Below are positions 54,737 to 64,000 of a DNA stretch of 64,000 bases, one piece after another; within the stretch, counting starts at the first letter, position 1, and every line of letters starts with the position of its first letter. Both the position numbers and the translations under genes were made by a program. Source of the stretch: Kingdonia uniflora (lineage: Eukaryota; Streptophyta; Magnoliopsida; Ranunculales; Circaeasteraceae); the NCBI GenBank assembly GCA_014058105.1, contig JACGCM010000440.1, positions 186,001 through 250,000 on the forward strand, given 5' to 3'. Below the pieces are notes generated by a model. The model was not told the DNA's origin and did no database searches. It saw only the letters and a program-made list of their open reading frames with translations.

Positions 54737-55650
54737 TGAAAGGTTTTGGTGTGTCTCATTTCGTATATGTAGAGTCCCGTGGTTATCTCAATCAAAGACG
54801 GTGACAGAATTAAAACTGCTGGACAAGTCATCTACAGCCAACGACCGAGAAGGTAAGTTGGTAAGTAGAACTCGATAAAGGAAAAGCCAAATTGTTTTAA
54901 CTGACTTTGTTTTTAAACTTATTTCATTTTCTCGTTCGAACGAGTTTTATGTTCGTTCGAATGACTTATGAGAAAAGACAACCTTTTAAAACGTGTTTCA
55001 AACTGCGTCTATTTATAGGCTTATTTGGGTATCTCCTTTGAACGATTGTGGGTCTCGTTCGAACGACTTTTAGGAAAAGAAGACTGTTTAAACAAGTTTC
55101 AAATTGCCTCTGTTTGTAGGCTTATTTGGGTATCTCGTTCAAACAAGTCTCGGGAAAAACTGTTTTTAGTATTTAAGCAAACCATGTTTTGTTTTTTCAC
55201 TCACCGAGTTTTTTACCAACTTTATTTGAGAGGTTTATATCCTTTTATCAAATAAACTAATCAAGATCAATCAAAAACCTAAAACCTCAAGGTTGATGTT
55301 GAATTAGTTAATTCTACTTCCCACATATTTTTTTAGAGTGATTCGAGAAAGGTGATCCATATTGTGAAATCAAGGAGCGTCGTTGCGAGAGCGAAGGAGA
55401 TAGGGCGTGAAGCTTAGATCATAAGAGAGATAATCACGAGGCAAGGTTATCGAGTTTGGAAGTGTATTTTAGATTGCAACTCTTTTTAATTAGTAGTTAA
55501 GGAGTTTCCGCAGGGTGAACAATTGCTTGTGTCTTTTATTTCTTTGTCATAACTAGTGATTGTTTTTCTTATTCCAAAATCATTGATTGATAGGAATAGT
55601 TCTGACCTAATTTCTTGAAATACATTAAATACGAGCACGTATAATTTTTA
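54737..55650 (+). repeat. Copia-2 left LTR
   Basis: 914 bp. Contains TCGTTCGAACGA at about 54933 and 55049, and two similar sub-blocks (GGCTTATTTGGGTATCTC at about 55017 and 55120). Partner is 62138-63967. Confidence 0.9.
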
Positions 55651-55727
55651 ATTGGTACAAGAGCAGAATCGCTTGTAGGCTTTATATCCTGAGTGGTGAT
55701 CTTGTCTTAAGTGTTTGCTTAAATTTA

Positions 55728-57762
55728 ATGGATTCCGACAATTTTGGAGGTCTTATAAATCGTCCACTACTCTTTGATGACACGAACTATCCCTACAAGA
55801 AAGTTCGAATGATTACCTTCTCACAATTCATGGGTGAAGATGTCTGGATTTCCATTGAGGATGGATGGGTGACCCCGACAGCTGTAGAAATTCCTAAACT
55901 TAGAAATCAATAGACTAAGAAGAAGAAAAAAACGTCTCGTTATAATTTTAAAGGTCTTAATGCTATTTTTAATACGTTGAGCCAAAGTGAGTATATGCAC
56001 ATCTTCGCGTGTACCACTTCCAAAGAAGCTTGGGACATCTTAATACGTACTTACGAAGGTGATGATACTGTTAAAGAAAGTAAACTGGAAATACTCACCT
56101 CTCAATTTGAAAAAATTAGAATGAGTGAGGATGAACCATTTGGTAAGTTTTATGCCAGACTGAGTGATATTATCAACAATAGTTCTTCTTTAAGAACTGG
56201 ATATACCGATGTTCAAATAGTTCACAAAATTTTAAGATCTCTCCCTAAGAGTTTTAGATCCAGACGTGATGCTATAGAAAAAGCTCAAAATCTTAAAACT
56301 ATGAAACCTGACACACTTGCTAGAAAATTGTGAACATTTAAAATCGAGATAGAAATAGAAAACCTTAAGAAGAATAAGACTGTGGGTTTTAATTCTTCCT
56401 GCAACTCTTCGTCTTCTCAAGGAACTAGAAAAGTTGGCAACTTATGTGTCTCTGACGATAATAAAGAATTGGACTTTGATTCACAAATTGCTATTATAAG
56501 CCAGCTGTTTAGAAAACTCTTAAAAAAATTGTAATTTGAGAAACAAGCGCAAAATGTGAATTATAAGCCACTTTCTCATGACCGTGTTAAGTCTTATGGC
56601 AAGTATACCTATCTTGAACAAAACTTAAATAAAGTTGAATGTTATAGATGTCACAAGTATGAACACTATGCTCACAACTGTCCCATTAAGAATTTTAATA
56701 GTAACCACAAGGCCATGAATATTAAGGTTACTTGGGATGATAATAATGATGAATTTGATGCTAATAATGATCATCCTCAAGAATATGAAAATGACAACTA
56801 TTGTGCGTTTTCTACTATAATAAACTCTAGTAATAATTATTCTGATCCTTTTGAGCTAGAAAACTCTACTGAAGATGAAAGTGATTATGAAGAGCCCAAG
56901 TTTGAAGATTTGTATTCTCAACTTGTTTCTCAACTTGAGAAACTTAAGAATGAGAAAGATGTTTTTATTGTCAAACTTGATATTTGTGAAAAAGAAAAAT
57001 ATATTGTTGTGGAGAAATTAAAATTAACTGAAACTAAACTTGAGAAACTTAAACTTAAACTTGACTTGACTTCCACTAAGCAGAAACTTAATTTTTTTCC
57101 ATGAAGCAAATAATATTGATAAAATGCTAAGTATGAGCAAAAATGGTACTGTCAAAAAAGGATTTGGATTTGATGATCAAAATGCTAAGTCTACTACACC
57201 TCCAATCACCAAGTTTGTCAAAGCTACTCCAATACCATATTTGCCCAAACAAAGTATTACTAATGCTCATCATCTGCAGACTAAGAAGCCTTCTGTCTTT
57301 TGTGTGTTTTATTGTCAGGTTTGTGGTTGAAAGGGTCATATTGCTCCCTATTGCAGATATGTTATTGAATTCTATGATAGGAATGAATTTTTCAGGAAAA
57401 GAGGGAAACCCTATCGACCATATGCCCAATCGGTTGCTAATCCCTATTTTGTCCAAAAGTCTTTGAATGTTTTCAGGAATTTGACTCAAAGTACAAAAGA
57501 AAGTAAAACTTGTTTGGGTCAGAAGACGAATCTTCTACCACAATTACGGTGCAATGTTGTAGTAATGGCTCAAACTGATTTCAACTCTACTCAGTGGTAT
57601 GAAGATAATAATGTTCAAGCAAAAACTTTGTTAACCTCTTCTACGCTATACGAGACGGTAAAGAGTGTGTGTTATGAGTCGATGATTGAACCAACCAACG
57701 TGAAATATGCTTTATCTAATGAATCATGGATTAGCACCATTGGTGTCTGTTCTATTAAGTAA
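55728..57762 (+). pseudogene. Copia-2 gag
   Basis: Starts MDSDNFGGLINRPLLFDDTN (55728). A UBN2-type gag core follows at 55977-56333 (SEYMHIFACTTSKEAWDILI, TSQFEKIRMSEDEPFGKFYA, HKILRSLPKSFRSRRDAIEK). The first zinc knuckle CYRCHKYEHYAHNC is at about 56640 and is intact (CX2CX4HX4C). A Glu/Asp-rich then Lys/Leu coiled segment extends to 57104. A second knuckle near 57318, CQVCG-stop-KGHIAPYC, has TGA for the expected Trp. The last part reaches 57762. Each break is a single stop or frameshift (55911, 56331, 56532, 57102), which suggests moderate age. Confidence 0.8.
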
Positions 57763-58840
57763 ATCTCTCCGGTCATCCTAACTGTTTGTGTCGTTATTCT
57801 GTTGTCAGCTTCAGGTATGTGTGTTTTTTTTATTCTTATTATTATTTCCCCTATTTTTGCATCAAAGTCTATCTTCGCTACACATATGCATGTTTGATCG
57901 GGATTTATGTATTCGTGATATATTCATCTAATGCTTGAGTTATTTGGTATAATTTTCTCTTAACTAGAGCCAACAGTCCCTGAATCTAGTCATAAATAGA
58001 AACCTTGAGGATAAATATGGAGACATCATTACCTAACATTATATGAAGATAGAACCTTTGTGTAAGCTTCGAGCATTATTAAATAAATTTTTTCTAGCAA
58101 AATCTCTTTTTGTTTATGATCTCATTATTTTATACATTAATCAATTGTTGGTGGTGACATATAATTTAAGTTAAAATACTATAACATTTTCCTTACTTGA
58201 TTCGAGGCAAAACAAGAAATTGTATGAGGCTTAGGAAATTAGGCATTGTTATTGCACCCTCTTTGGCCTTTCAATACTTAACCCAAAACCTTTAATCACT
58301 TGCTACCCTTTGAACCTAAAATAAGCCATTTCTTTGTATAAGCCAATTCTCGTTTAACCTTTTGTTCTGAGGACAGTAAGTGATAAAGTATGATGGGAGT
58401 TGTATGAATTAGTGTTGCCTGTGCGAATTTACTTTTCAAAGCGTAATTCAAATAGTGCTAGAAGATCAAGTAGATCTCTAGAAACATCACATTTTGAAAA
58501 GAAAATAAAAAACTGGAGGAAGAAGGTGTCTCGATATTAACAACGGAGATGCAGTTACCTCTGTCCTCAAAACGCCAGTAAAATACTTACTTCATCACTA
58601 GCCTACCTTTGCCTTCTTTACAGCCTTAAAAATCTTAGCCATGTATCCGTTGTGCTTATGTATTAGACTCTGCATGTTTTGATAGGGAGGGAGAATGTTT
58701 GGTAGTCTCCATTTTACCTCGTAAAGTTATAGGCCTTATCTTATGTCTCTCGTGTCCAATTGTTGTTGGGTGCTTGGTTAATGTCTTTGAGTTTACCTAT
58801 TTCTCTCCATTCGTTCGAACGACTGATTGGTATCGTTTCA
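57763..58840. other. Copia-2 interior, unassigned
   Basis: Protease and integrase are expected here but no motif of either is found. AT-rich with no supported frame. Confidence 0.5.
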
Positions 58841-59090
58841 TCTTTTCCTAGCTGCATTGGTTTTTAGGCAAAATTTGATGGTTCGTTCGAACGAGTTGTT
58901 TGTTAGTTCGAACGAGTTGTGGTCTCATTTTATTTTTTCTAGCTGTATTGGCTTTTAGGCAAAATTTGATGCTTCGTTCGAACGAATTGTCTGTTTCTTC
59001 AAACGAGTTTTGGTCTCATTTTATCTCCTTCTAGCTGCATTAATTTTTAGGCAAAATTTGATGCTTCGCTTCGAACAAGATTGGGGATTG
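58841..59090. repeat. 90-bp tandem repeats with TTCGAACGA palindromes
   Basis: CTAGCTGCATTGG-like starts at 58848, 58938 and 59030, each followed by TTTTTAGGCAAAATTTGATG and TTCGTTCGAACGA (the last copy decayed to TTCGCTTCGAAC). A fourth partial palindrome precedes them at about 58811. It resembles the U3 parts of the Copia LTRs and may be promoter sequence for the gene-like unit that follows. Confidence 0.7.
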
Positions 59091-59734
59091 GTCGTCTCCC
59101 ATATGTCTTCTGCGTCGTTTATCTTCATTACTTCAAATTGTTTCTTTTCCCCTCTCTTACATTGGTTTTCTTAAACAACCAACATATTCTCCTCTATATT
59201 AATCAATTGTGACAAATTAAGGTTTGATTTAAGTTTGATTCCTCTTCGATCTCGTTTGGGGTTTGGATTCGCGTGTTTAAGGTACAATTTTACAGGTTCT
59301 CATTACTCTTATAGGTCGGTAATTATTTTATTGTTCTCTTTCTCTATCTACCTAAGCTTGTTTTGATAATTGTATGGGTTTGTGCTTGATTTGTGATGGG
59401 TTGCCATATGAGTTTGTGTTTATCGAGGTTGGGTACTCGTAGGAGGTTGTGGTTTGATTTTACTGGTGATTGGGGTGGTTATTGGTGGTGTGTATGCAAG
59501 TTATTTCCCAAATTTGTTGCAGGCTTGTTGAAGCTTGGTAATTCAGACTTGTGGTGGTGGTGGTCGTATTGTTGTTTGGGTGTTTATTTGCAGGTGGGTT
59601 TTCGAGATTGGGTTATGTTTGGAAGGTATTGTATTGCCATATTGTTGGGTTGGTAATTACAATTCCGAGTGTGATTTGGTGACTATCCTTGTTGAGTTTA
59701 TGTGTGCATATTCGAGTTTGGTTTGATTGCGATA
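59091..59734 (+). other. Leader-like region before the plant-transposon ORF
   Basis: CT-rich 59100-59380, then GT-rich with several short open frames of no recognised type (for example 59393-59656, rich in Trp/Gly because of GGTGGT runs). Looks like a 5' leader or intron. Confidence 0.35.
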
Positions 59735-60689
59735 TGACACCCAAGGTACGAGAGGGAACCAAACGGCCATGCCTTGATGAAACAGTCATTCTGGATGGTC
59801 AGAGAGTAGGAGCTCAACCGGTGCATTGGAGCACGGAAAATGGCTTTAAAGATGGACCAATTGTGAAGGAATAACTAGTGGATATCAACAATGTTTTTGA
59901 AGTTAATGCGGGGTACGCGAGGGTGTTTGCAAAGTTCAAGGCAAAAGGATGAACCAAAATTCTTACTCCCACTAGAAATATATATTCTCAAATTGTTCGA
60001 TTGTTTTATGCCTCTTTAGAAGTTGAGCCTAACCATCTACTTCACAATCAAACTTTTCTGGTCACTATTGATGGGGCAGAGTATAAAGTAAATTGGGGCT
60101 GAATTTATGCGATATTGGGTTTCAGATCATCTCAGCATATTGGATGTCCCAGTGTATTTGGTTAATAACTTCTTATCTATGGCCGGCTTTTCCTACTGAG
60201 GGTGAGATTCATGTTCTTCCTGAGTTGAATGACATGGTTATTGATATCACTGCTCAACATAACCTATATACTAGAACGGGACCTGTTTCTCAAATGATGT
60301 TGGATGATGAGTCCTGCCTCGTACATAACATTGCTATTACTAATATCAACCCAAGGTCCCAAAAGAATGAACTCTCTGAGCTGATAAAGGTATTTCTTTA
60401 TGCCTTCAAGAATGATGTGGAAATCGATCTCTCTAACATCATCATTGAAGAGACGATAAATGCAAGCACTAAAATAGCGACTCATAATTTATTATCTTTT
60501 GCCAGGCTTGTGATGCAGATTCTAACAGATGCTGGTTATAAGGTATTTCCTAATGAGCTAAAGGATACAAAGACAAAGAGATTGGATGCTAGTAATTGTT
60601 ATAAGAGTGCATCTCATCTTTCTTTTGTGTTACCATCTGAGTTAGCTTCTCCAGGTGAGCATATATATTCTTCTAGCTCAGCTGCATAG
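59735..60689 (+). pseudogene. Putative plant transposon protein (Transposase_32-like)
   Basis: MTPKVREGTKRPCLDETVIL starts at 59734-59735. The frame is broken by stops but continues through NVFEVNAGYARVFAKFKAKG, TRNIYSQIVRLFYASLEVEP, and TFLVTIDGAEYKVN. The open part (60093-60689) has HVLPELNDMVIDITAQHNLY, SELIKVFLYAFKNDVEIDLS, IIIEETINASTKIA and VMQILTDAGYKVFPNE. This succession (RxFYA, then V-x-G, then LLYAL-x-x-x-x-IDVGxxIxxEI) fits the 'putative plant transposon protein' family found in plant retroelement insertions (from memory). No enzymatic activity is established. The 3' half is duplicated in inverted orientation at 60890-61571. Confidence 0.6.
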
Positions 60690-61571
60690 ACTCAGGGGGT
60701 GTTTACTCTTCATGATGTTGGGAGCATGCTTCAGACTTTGACAGTGAATATGGGGGAGGTGAAAACCATAATCAATATCATACTCCTGACTCTCCTGTAG
60801 TTGTCGAAGACTTTGAACCTCTATCTTCACTACACCTTACCATGTATCAATGGCTCCCAACCGTGTATCAATATCGCCCAACCTGGTCTTCACCTCCCCC
60901 ATATTCACTGTCAAAGTCTAAAGCATGCTCCCAATATCCTGAAAAGTAAACACCCACTGAGTCTATACAGCTGAGCTAGAAGAACCTATGTACTCACTTG
61001 GAAAAGTTTGCTCAAATGGTAGTACAAAAGGTAGATGAGATGCACTCTTATAACAATTACTAGCATCCAATCTCTCCATTTTTGTATCATCTGGCTCATT
61101 AGGAAATACCTTGTAACCAGCATATGTCAGAATCTGCATCACAAGTGGGGCAAAAGGTAATGAACTCCGAGTCACCATTTTGGTGCTTGCATCTATTATC
61201 TCTTCAATGATGATGTTAGGGAGATCGATTTTCACATCATTCTTGAAGGTATAGAGAAATACCTTCATCTGCTCAGAGAGTTCATTCTTTTGGGACCTTG
61301 GGATGATATTAGTAATAACAATGCTATGTACGAGGCGAGACTCATCATCCAACATCCTTCAAGAAACAGGTTCTATTCCAGTATATAGGTTATGTTGAGT
61401 AGTGATATCAATAACCATGTCATTCAACTCAGGAAGAACATGAATCTCACCCTCAGTAGGAGAGGCCGACCATAGATAAGAAGTCATTGGCCAAGTACAC
61501 TCAGGACATCCAATGTGATGAGAGGATTTGAAACCCAATATTGCATAAATTCAGCCCTAATTTACTTTATG
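60079..61571. repeat. Large inverted repeat, about 690-bp arms
   Basis: Arm 1 is about 60079-60768 and arm 2 about 60888-61571, with a 120-bp loop. The outer ends share AAAGTAAATT(A/G)GGGCTGAA, and the inner ends share GACAGTGAATATGGGGGAGG. Arm 2 on the minus strand keeps an open frame of 130 codons (61355-60963), MLDDESRLVHSIVITNI..., matching arm 1 at 60300-60689 with scattered substitutions. A transcript across both arms would form a long hairpin. Confidence 0.85.
60963..61355 (-). pseudogene. Inverted partial copy of the Transposase_32-like ORF
   Basis: 130 open codons equivalent to the C-terminal two thirds of the plus-strand frame 60093-60689. Substitutions change residues but add no stop in this stretch. 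It is cut off upstream by a stop after the arm's equivalent of MQILT...; the 5' half of the gene is not duplicated. Confidence 0.65.
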
Positions 61572-62137
61572 TCCTCGCTTATGTTCTCTATTTTGTTTTA
61601 GTCTCTGGTTATTATTTGTTAGACTAGTTTTGTTCTCGGAGCACTTGTGATAGTAGTCCAGGTACTAACATTGGAAGTATGTTTTATGTTATCTAATATT
61701 TCTTTAATTGACAAGTATATCTAATTTATCTATGTTCCGGATAGTAGATTAGGGTTATTATTTATTTATTCCGTGACAAAAAGGGAGAGAGATAAGTATC
61801 CCTGACAGGAAAGCACATTGAAAGGATATATGATCATGCTTTTCTGGTTTGATTCTTTTATGATTATGTTTTTCAGTTTTCAGAGATTTTTTAAATTTCT
61901 TCTTTATACACATATTATAAACTAGTTTGTTGAGTGTGCAGATATTAAATAACAGCTATCTGCTACGTTTTGGAGTGTCAAAGATATCATCTGTGGAGGA
62001 GGTCCAGAAATTGAACCTGTTGATAAAAGGGGTGGTGTCTTTCTAAGGTTTAGGATGTTTCTGTGTCTGAGAAGTACTGCAGAGTGATATTTAGGTCTTA
62101 ATTTTTATTTTGTCACGAAATGAACCAAGTGGGAGAT
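61572..62137. other. Copia-2 3' region
   Basis: Non-coding, ending at the polypurine tract CCAAGTGGGAGAT. No RT or RNase H motif. Confidence 0.55.
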
Positions 62138-62748
62138 TGAAAGGTTTTGGTTTGTCTCATTTCGTGTATGTGGAGTCCCGTGGTTATCTCAATCAAAGAC
62201 GGTGACAAAATTAAGACCGCTGGACAAGTCATCTACAACCAACGATCGTGAAGGTAAGTTGGTAAGTAGAACTCGATAAAGGAAAAGCCAAATTATTTTA
62301 ACTACCTTTGTTTTTAAAATTATTTTGTTTTCTCGTTCGAGCGACTTATGGGAAAAAATAACCTTTTAAAACAAGTTTCAAACTGCCTCTATTTGTTGGC
62401 TTATTTGGGTATCTCGTTCGAACGACTTCTGGGAAAAGACAAGTTTTAAATTGCCTCTGTTGATAGGCTTATTTGGGTATCTCGTTCGAACGACTTTGGG
62501 TCTCGTTTGAACGAGTATCGGGAAAAACTATTTTTAGTATTTAAGCAAATCTTGTTTTGTTTTTTCACTCATCGAGTTTTTAACAACTTTATTTTAGAGT
62601 TTTATATCCTTTATCAGAAAAACTAATCAAGATTAATTAAAAACCTAAAACCTTAAGGTTGATGTTGAATTAGTCAATTCTACTTCCCACATATTTTTCT
62701 AGAGTGATCCGAGAAGGGTGATCCTTGTTGTGAGATCAGAGTCAATTC

Positions 62749-63580
62749 TGTTGAAAAAAAAAACCTTGTGGTTTTATCCTTAGTTTGAATGGTTTATATC
62801 TTAGTGGTTTATTTTGTACCACATTGGGTATGTAGGTTACACAACTCTAAATTATAAGTAAGAGTTTACTTATGAGTTGTAATGTGCGTGATTTGAGTTG
62901 TCTCCAACAGACACATCATGAGGTGTGCCTTAAGGTGTGACCCTTGGTGAAGAGTCGCCCCTTAAGGTGTGACCCTTGGTGAAGAGTCGTAACTTGAGGT
63001 GTGACCTTTGGTGAAGAGGCATTAACTTGAGGTGTGACCCTTGGTAAAAAAACACTAACTTGAGGTGTGACCTTTGGTGAAGAGTCGTGCCTTAAGGTGT
63101 GACCCTTGGTGAAGAGTCGTAACTTGAGGTGTGACCTTTGGTGAAGAGGCATTAACTTGAGGTGTGACCCTTGGTGAAGAAACACTAACTTGAGGTGTGA
63201 CCTTTTGGTGAAGATGCACTAACTTGAGGTGTGACCCTTGGTGAAGAGTCACCTATACTCTATATAACCCAACTTCGTTTTCATTTTTAAAATAAGTTTT
63301 TCAGAGTTTCTTGAGCCATTTTCAAGAGATAAAAGAGACGCAATCAAGGTTCGTTTGGCAGAGAGATAGAAGTGCTTTCTTCTTTCTACGACTGATCGTT
63401 GTATCCTGGGAGACAGGGGCCGATTATATCTTGCAAAGCACTGTGGCAGGGACGAATCTGTCTTAAGGAGATAGTGTGCATGCACTAGACTCGATCATAT
63501 CCCGATAAGTGTTTTGATCTCTTTCTAATCTCCCTAACTTGTTTTTGATTATGCCAATTTTTGAACACTGGCTAACAACA
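62749..63580 (+). mobile_element. Solo LTR with 31-bp repeats, TSD AATTC
   Basis: Begins TGTTGAAAAA, ends GGCTAACAACA and has a perfect AATTC duplication (62744-62748, 63581-63585). A TATA box (CTCTATATAACC) lies at about 63255, after the minisatellite. The family is different from the others in the window. Confidence 0.8.
62921..63248. repeat. 31-bp minisatellite with higher-order structure
   Basis: About ten units of TTGAGGTGTGACC(C/T)TTGGTG followed by AAGA and a variable 6-8 bases. Four unit types (ending GTCGxCC, GTCGTAA, GGCATTAA, ACACTAA) occur in the same order twice, giving a higher-order repeat of about 128 bp. It sits just upstream of the TATA box of the solo LTR. Open frames across it are artefacts. 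Confidence 0.85.
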
Positions 63581-63967
63581 AATTCTACTTCTCACATATT
63601 TTTCTAGAGTGATTTGAGAAGGGTGATCCTTGTTGTGAGATCAAGGAACATCATTGCGAGAACGAAGGAGATAGGGCGTGAAGCTTGGATAAGAAGAGGG
63701 ATAATCATGGGACGAGGTTATCGAGTCTGTAAGTGTATTTCAGAATGCAACTCTTTTTTATTAGTGGTATTTTGGTTGTCGATTTCATTGACAACAACTT
63801 GTGTTTTTTCTCTTAAGTAAAGAGTTTCCACATGGTAAACAATTGTTTGTATATTTTATTTCTTTGTCATAACTAGTGTTTGTTTATGCTTATTCCAATA
63901 TCATTGATAGGAATAATTTTGACCTAATTTCTCGAAATACATTAAATACGAGCACATAGAATTTTTA

Positions 63968-64000
63968 TAGATTTCATTGATTTTCCTCTGACCTGACTTT
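63968..64000. other. Carrier intron 3, right part
   Basis: TAGAT duplication, then host sequence to the window edge. Confidence 0.6.

Larger units (their letters stand above)
54737..63967 (+). mobile_element. Copia-2 LTR element with replaced pol, TSD TAGAT
   Basis: LTRs at 54737-55650 and 62138-63967 (the right one enlarged by a solo LTR and a 78-bp tandem duplication). A perfect TAGAT duplication (54732-54736, 63968-63972) flanks the element. A primer-binding site TTGGTACAAGAGC follows the left LTR (55652), and the polypurine tract CCAAGTGGGAGAT precedes the right LTR. LTR termini are TGAAAG...TTTTTA, so the right end is TA, not CA. Inside are a gag pseudogene (55728-57762) and, where protease to RNase H should be, unrelated sequence that includes a Transposase_32-like inverted duplication. 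Confidence 0.9.
62138..63967 (+). repeat. Copia-2 right LTR, enlarged
   Basis: Aligns with 54737-55650 from TGAAAGG to TTTTTA. Extra sequence consists of a tandem duplication of about 78 bp (AATTCTACTTC(C/T)CACAT... to GTGAGATCA, copies at about 62677 and 63581) and the solo LTR 62749-63580 inserted between the copies. Without these it equals the left LTR in length. Confidence 0.85.

Noticed and set aside
62921..63248. Regular short repeats with variable spacers, CRISPR-like
   Set aside because: The spacers are themselves repeated in order, the repeat is a 31-bp minisatellite in a plant LTR, and no cas genes are possible in this context.
62916..63252. Two overlapping minus-strand frames of HQGSHLK repeats
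   Set aside because: Shadows of the 31-bp minisatellite.

Overview
The window is a stretch of plant nuclear chromosome, most likely from a eudicot. The evidence is AT-rich non-coding DNA, spliced genes with GT/AG introns, a TATA promoter, and plant-type transposable elements of almost every class (Copia, Ty3/gypsy of the Tat/Ogre type, LINE, CACTA, PIF/Harbinger, MULE, hAT-like MITE, Helitron). There are no operons or prokaryotic signals. The species cannot be told from the sequence.

The only host gene I can follow across the window is a mitochondrial carrier (SLC25A44-like) on the + strand. It has a TATA box at 9605, exon 1 at 9691-9752, exon 2 at 53801-54175, exon 3 near 54285-54478, and probably a last exon beyond the window. 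Exon 1 ends ...GGG AG and exon 2 begins G TAG AAT AAG ACA AGG, so they join in phase into the expected carrier N-terminus. Intron 1 would be about 44 kb and is filled with nested transposons; intron 3 holds a further 9.2-kb Copia element. The gene is dead (premature stops, frameshift), and a Helitron ends about 120 bp upstream of its TATA box.

Layout: 111-938 solo Copia LTR. 1770-9484 three related Helitron 5' ends and one complete Helitron (3860-9484). 9605-9752 carrier promoter and exon 1. 10.0-24.9 kb an old LINE in intron 1, cut by a gag-only gypsy element (10481-13634), by a solo LTR (13986-22154) that itself contains a 7.3-kb PIF/Harbinger element (14182-21457), and by a MULE (23179-24589). 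24928-25082 a MITE. 25471-53609 Copia-1, which contains gypsy-1 (28466-51640, minus strand), which contains a CACTA element (32877-40698) and a solo LTR (41349-41961). 53801-54478 carrier exons 2 and 3. 54737-63967 Copia-2 with a solo LTR inside its right LTR. Boundaries were set by matching target-site duplications: ATGTG, TTTAA, GTATA, TTA, AATCTTAAA, ATTCTAAT, GATGG, ACA, GAATG, TAGAT and AATTC.

Most notable are: (1) the carrier gene stretched over at least 44 kb; (2) the CACTA element, which carries fragments of three unrelated host genes: a TAF15-like RNA-binding protein, a kinesin-14 motor exon, and an almost full-length RING-CH membrane protein; (3) a Harbinger element that carries a plant-mobile-domain gene and a foldback hairpin beside its transposase and Myb-like genes; (4) the long antisense coiled-coil ORF set and 161-bp tandem repeats of gypsy-1; (5) a 0.7-kb inverted duplication of a plant-transposon ORF in Copia-2; (6) a TCGTTCGAACGA palindrome repeated in the LTRs of several Copia copies. 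Nearly every coding region here is broken, so the calls are mostly pseudogenes.
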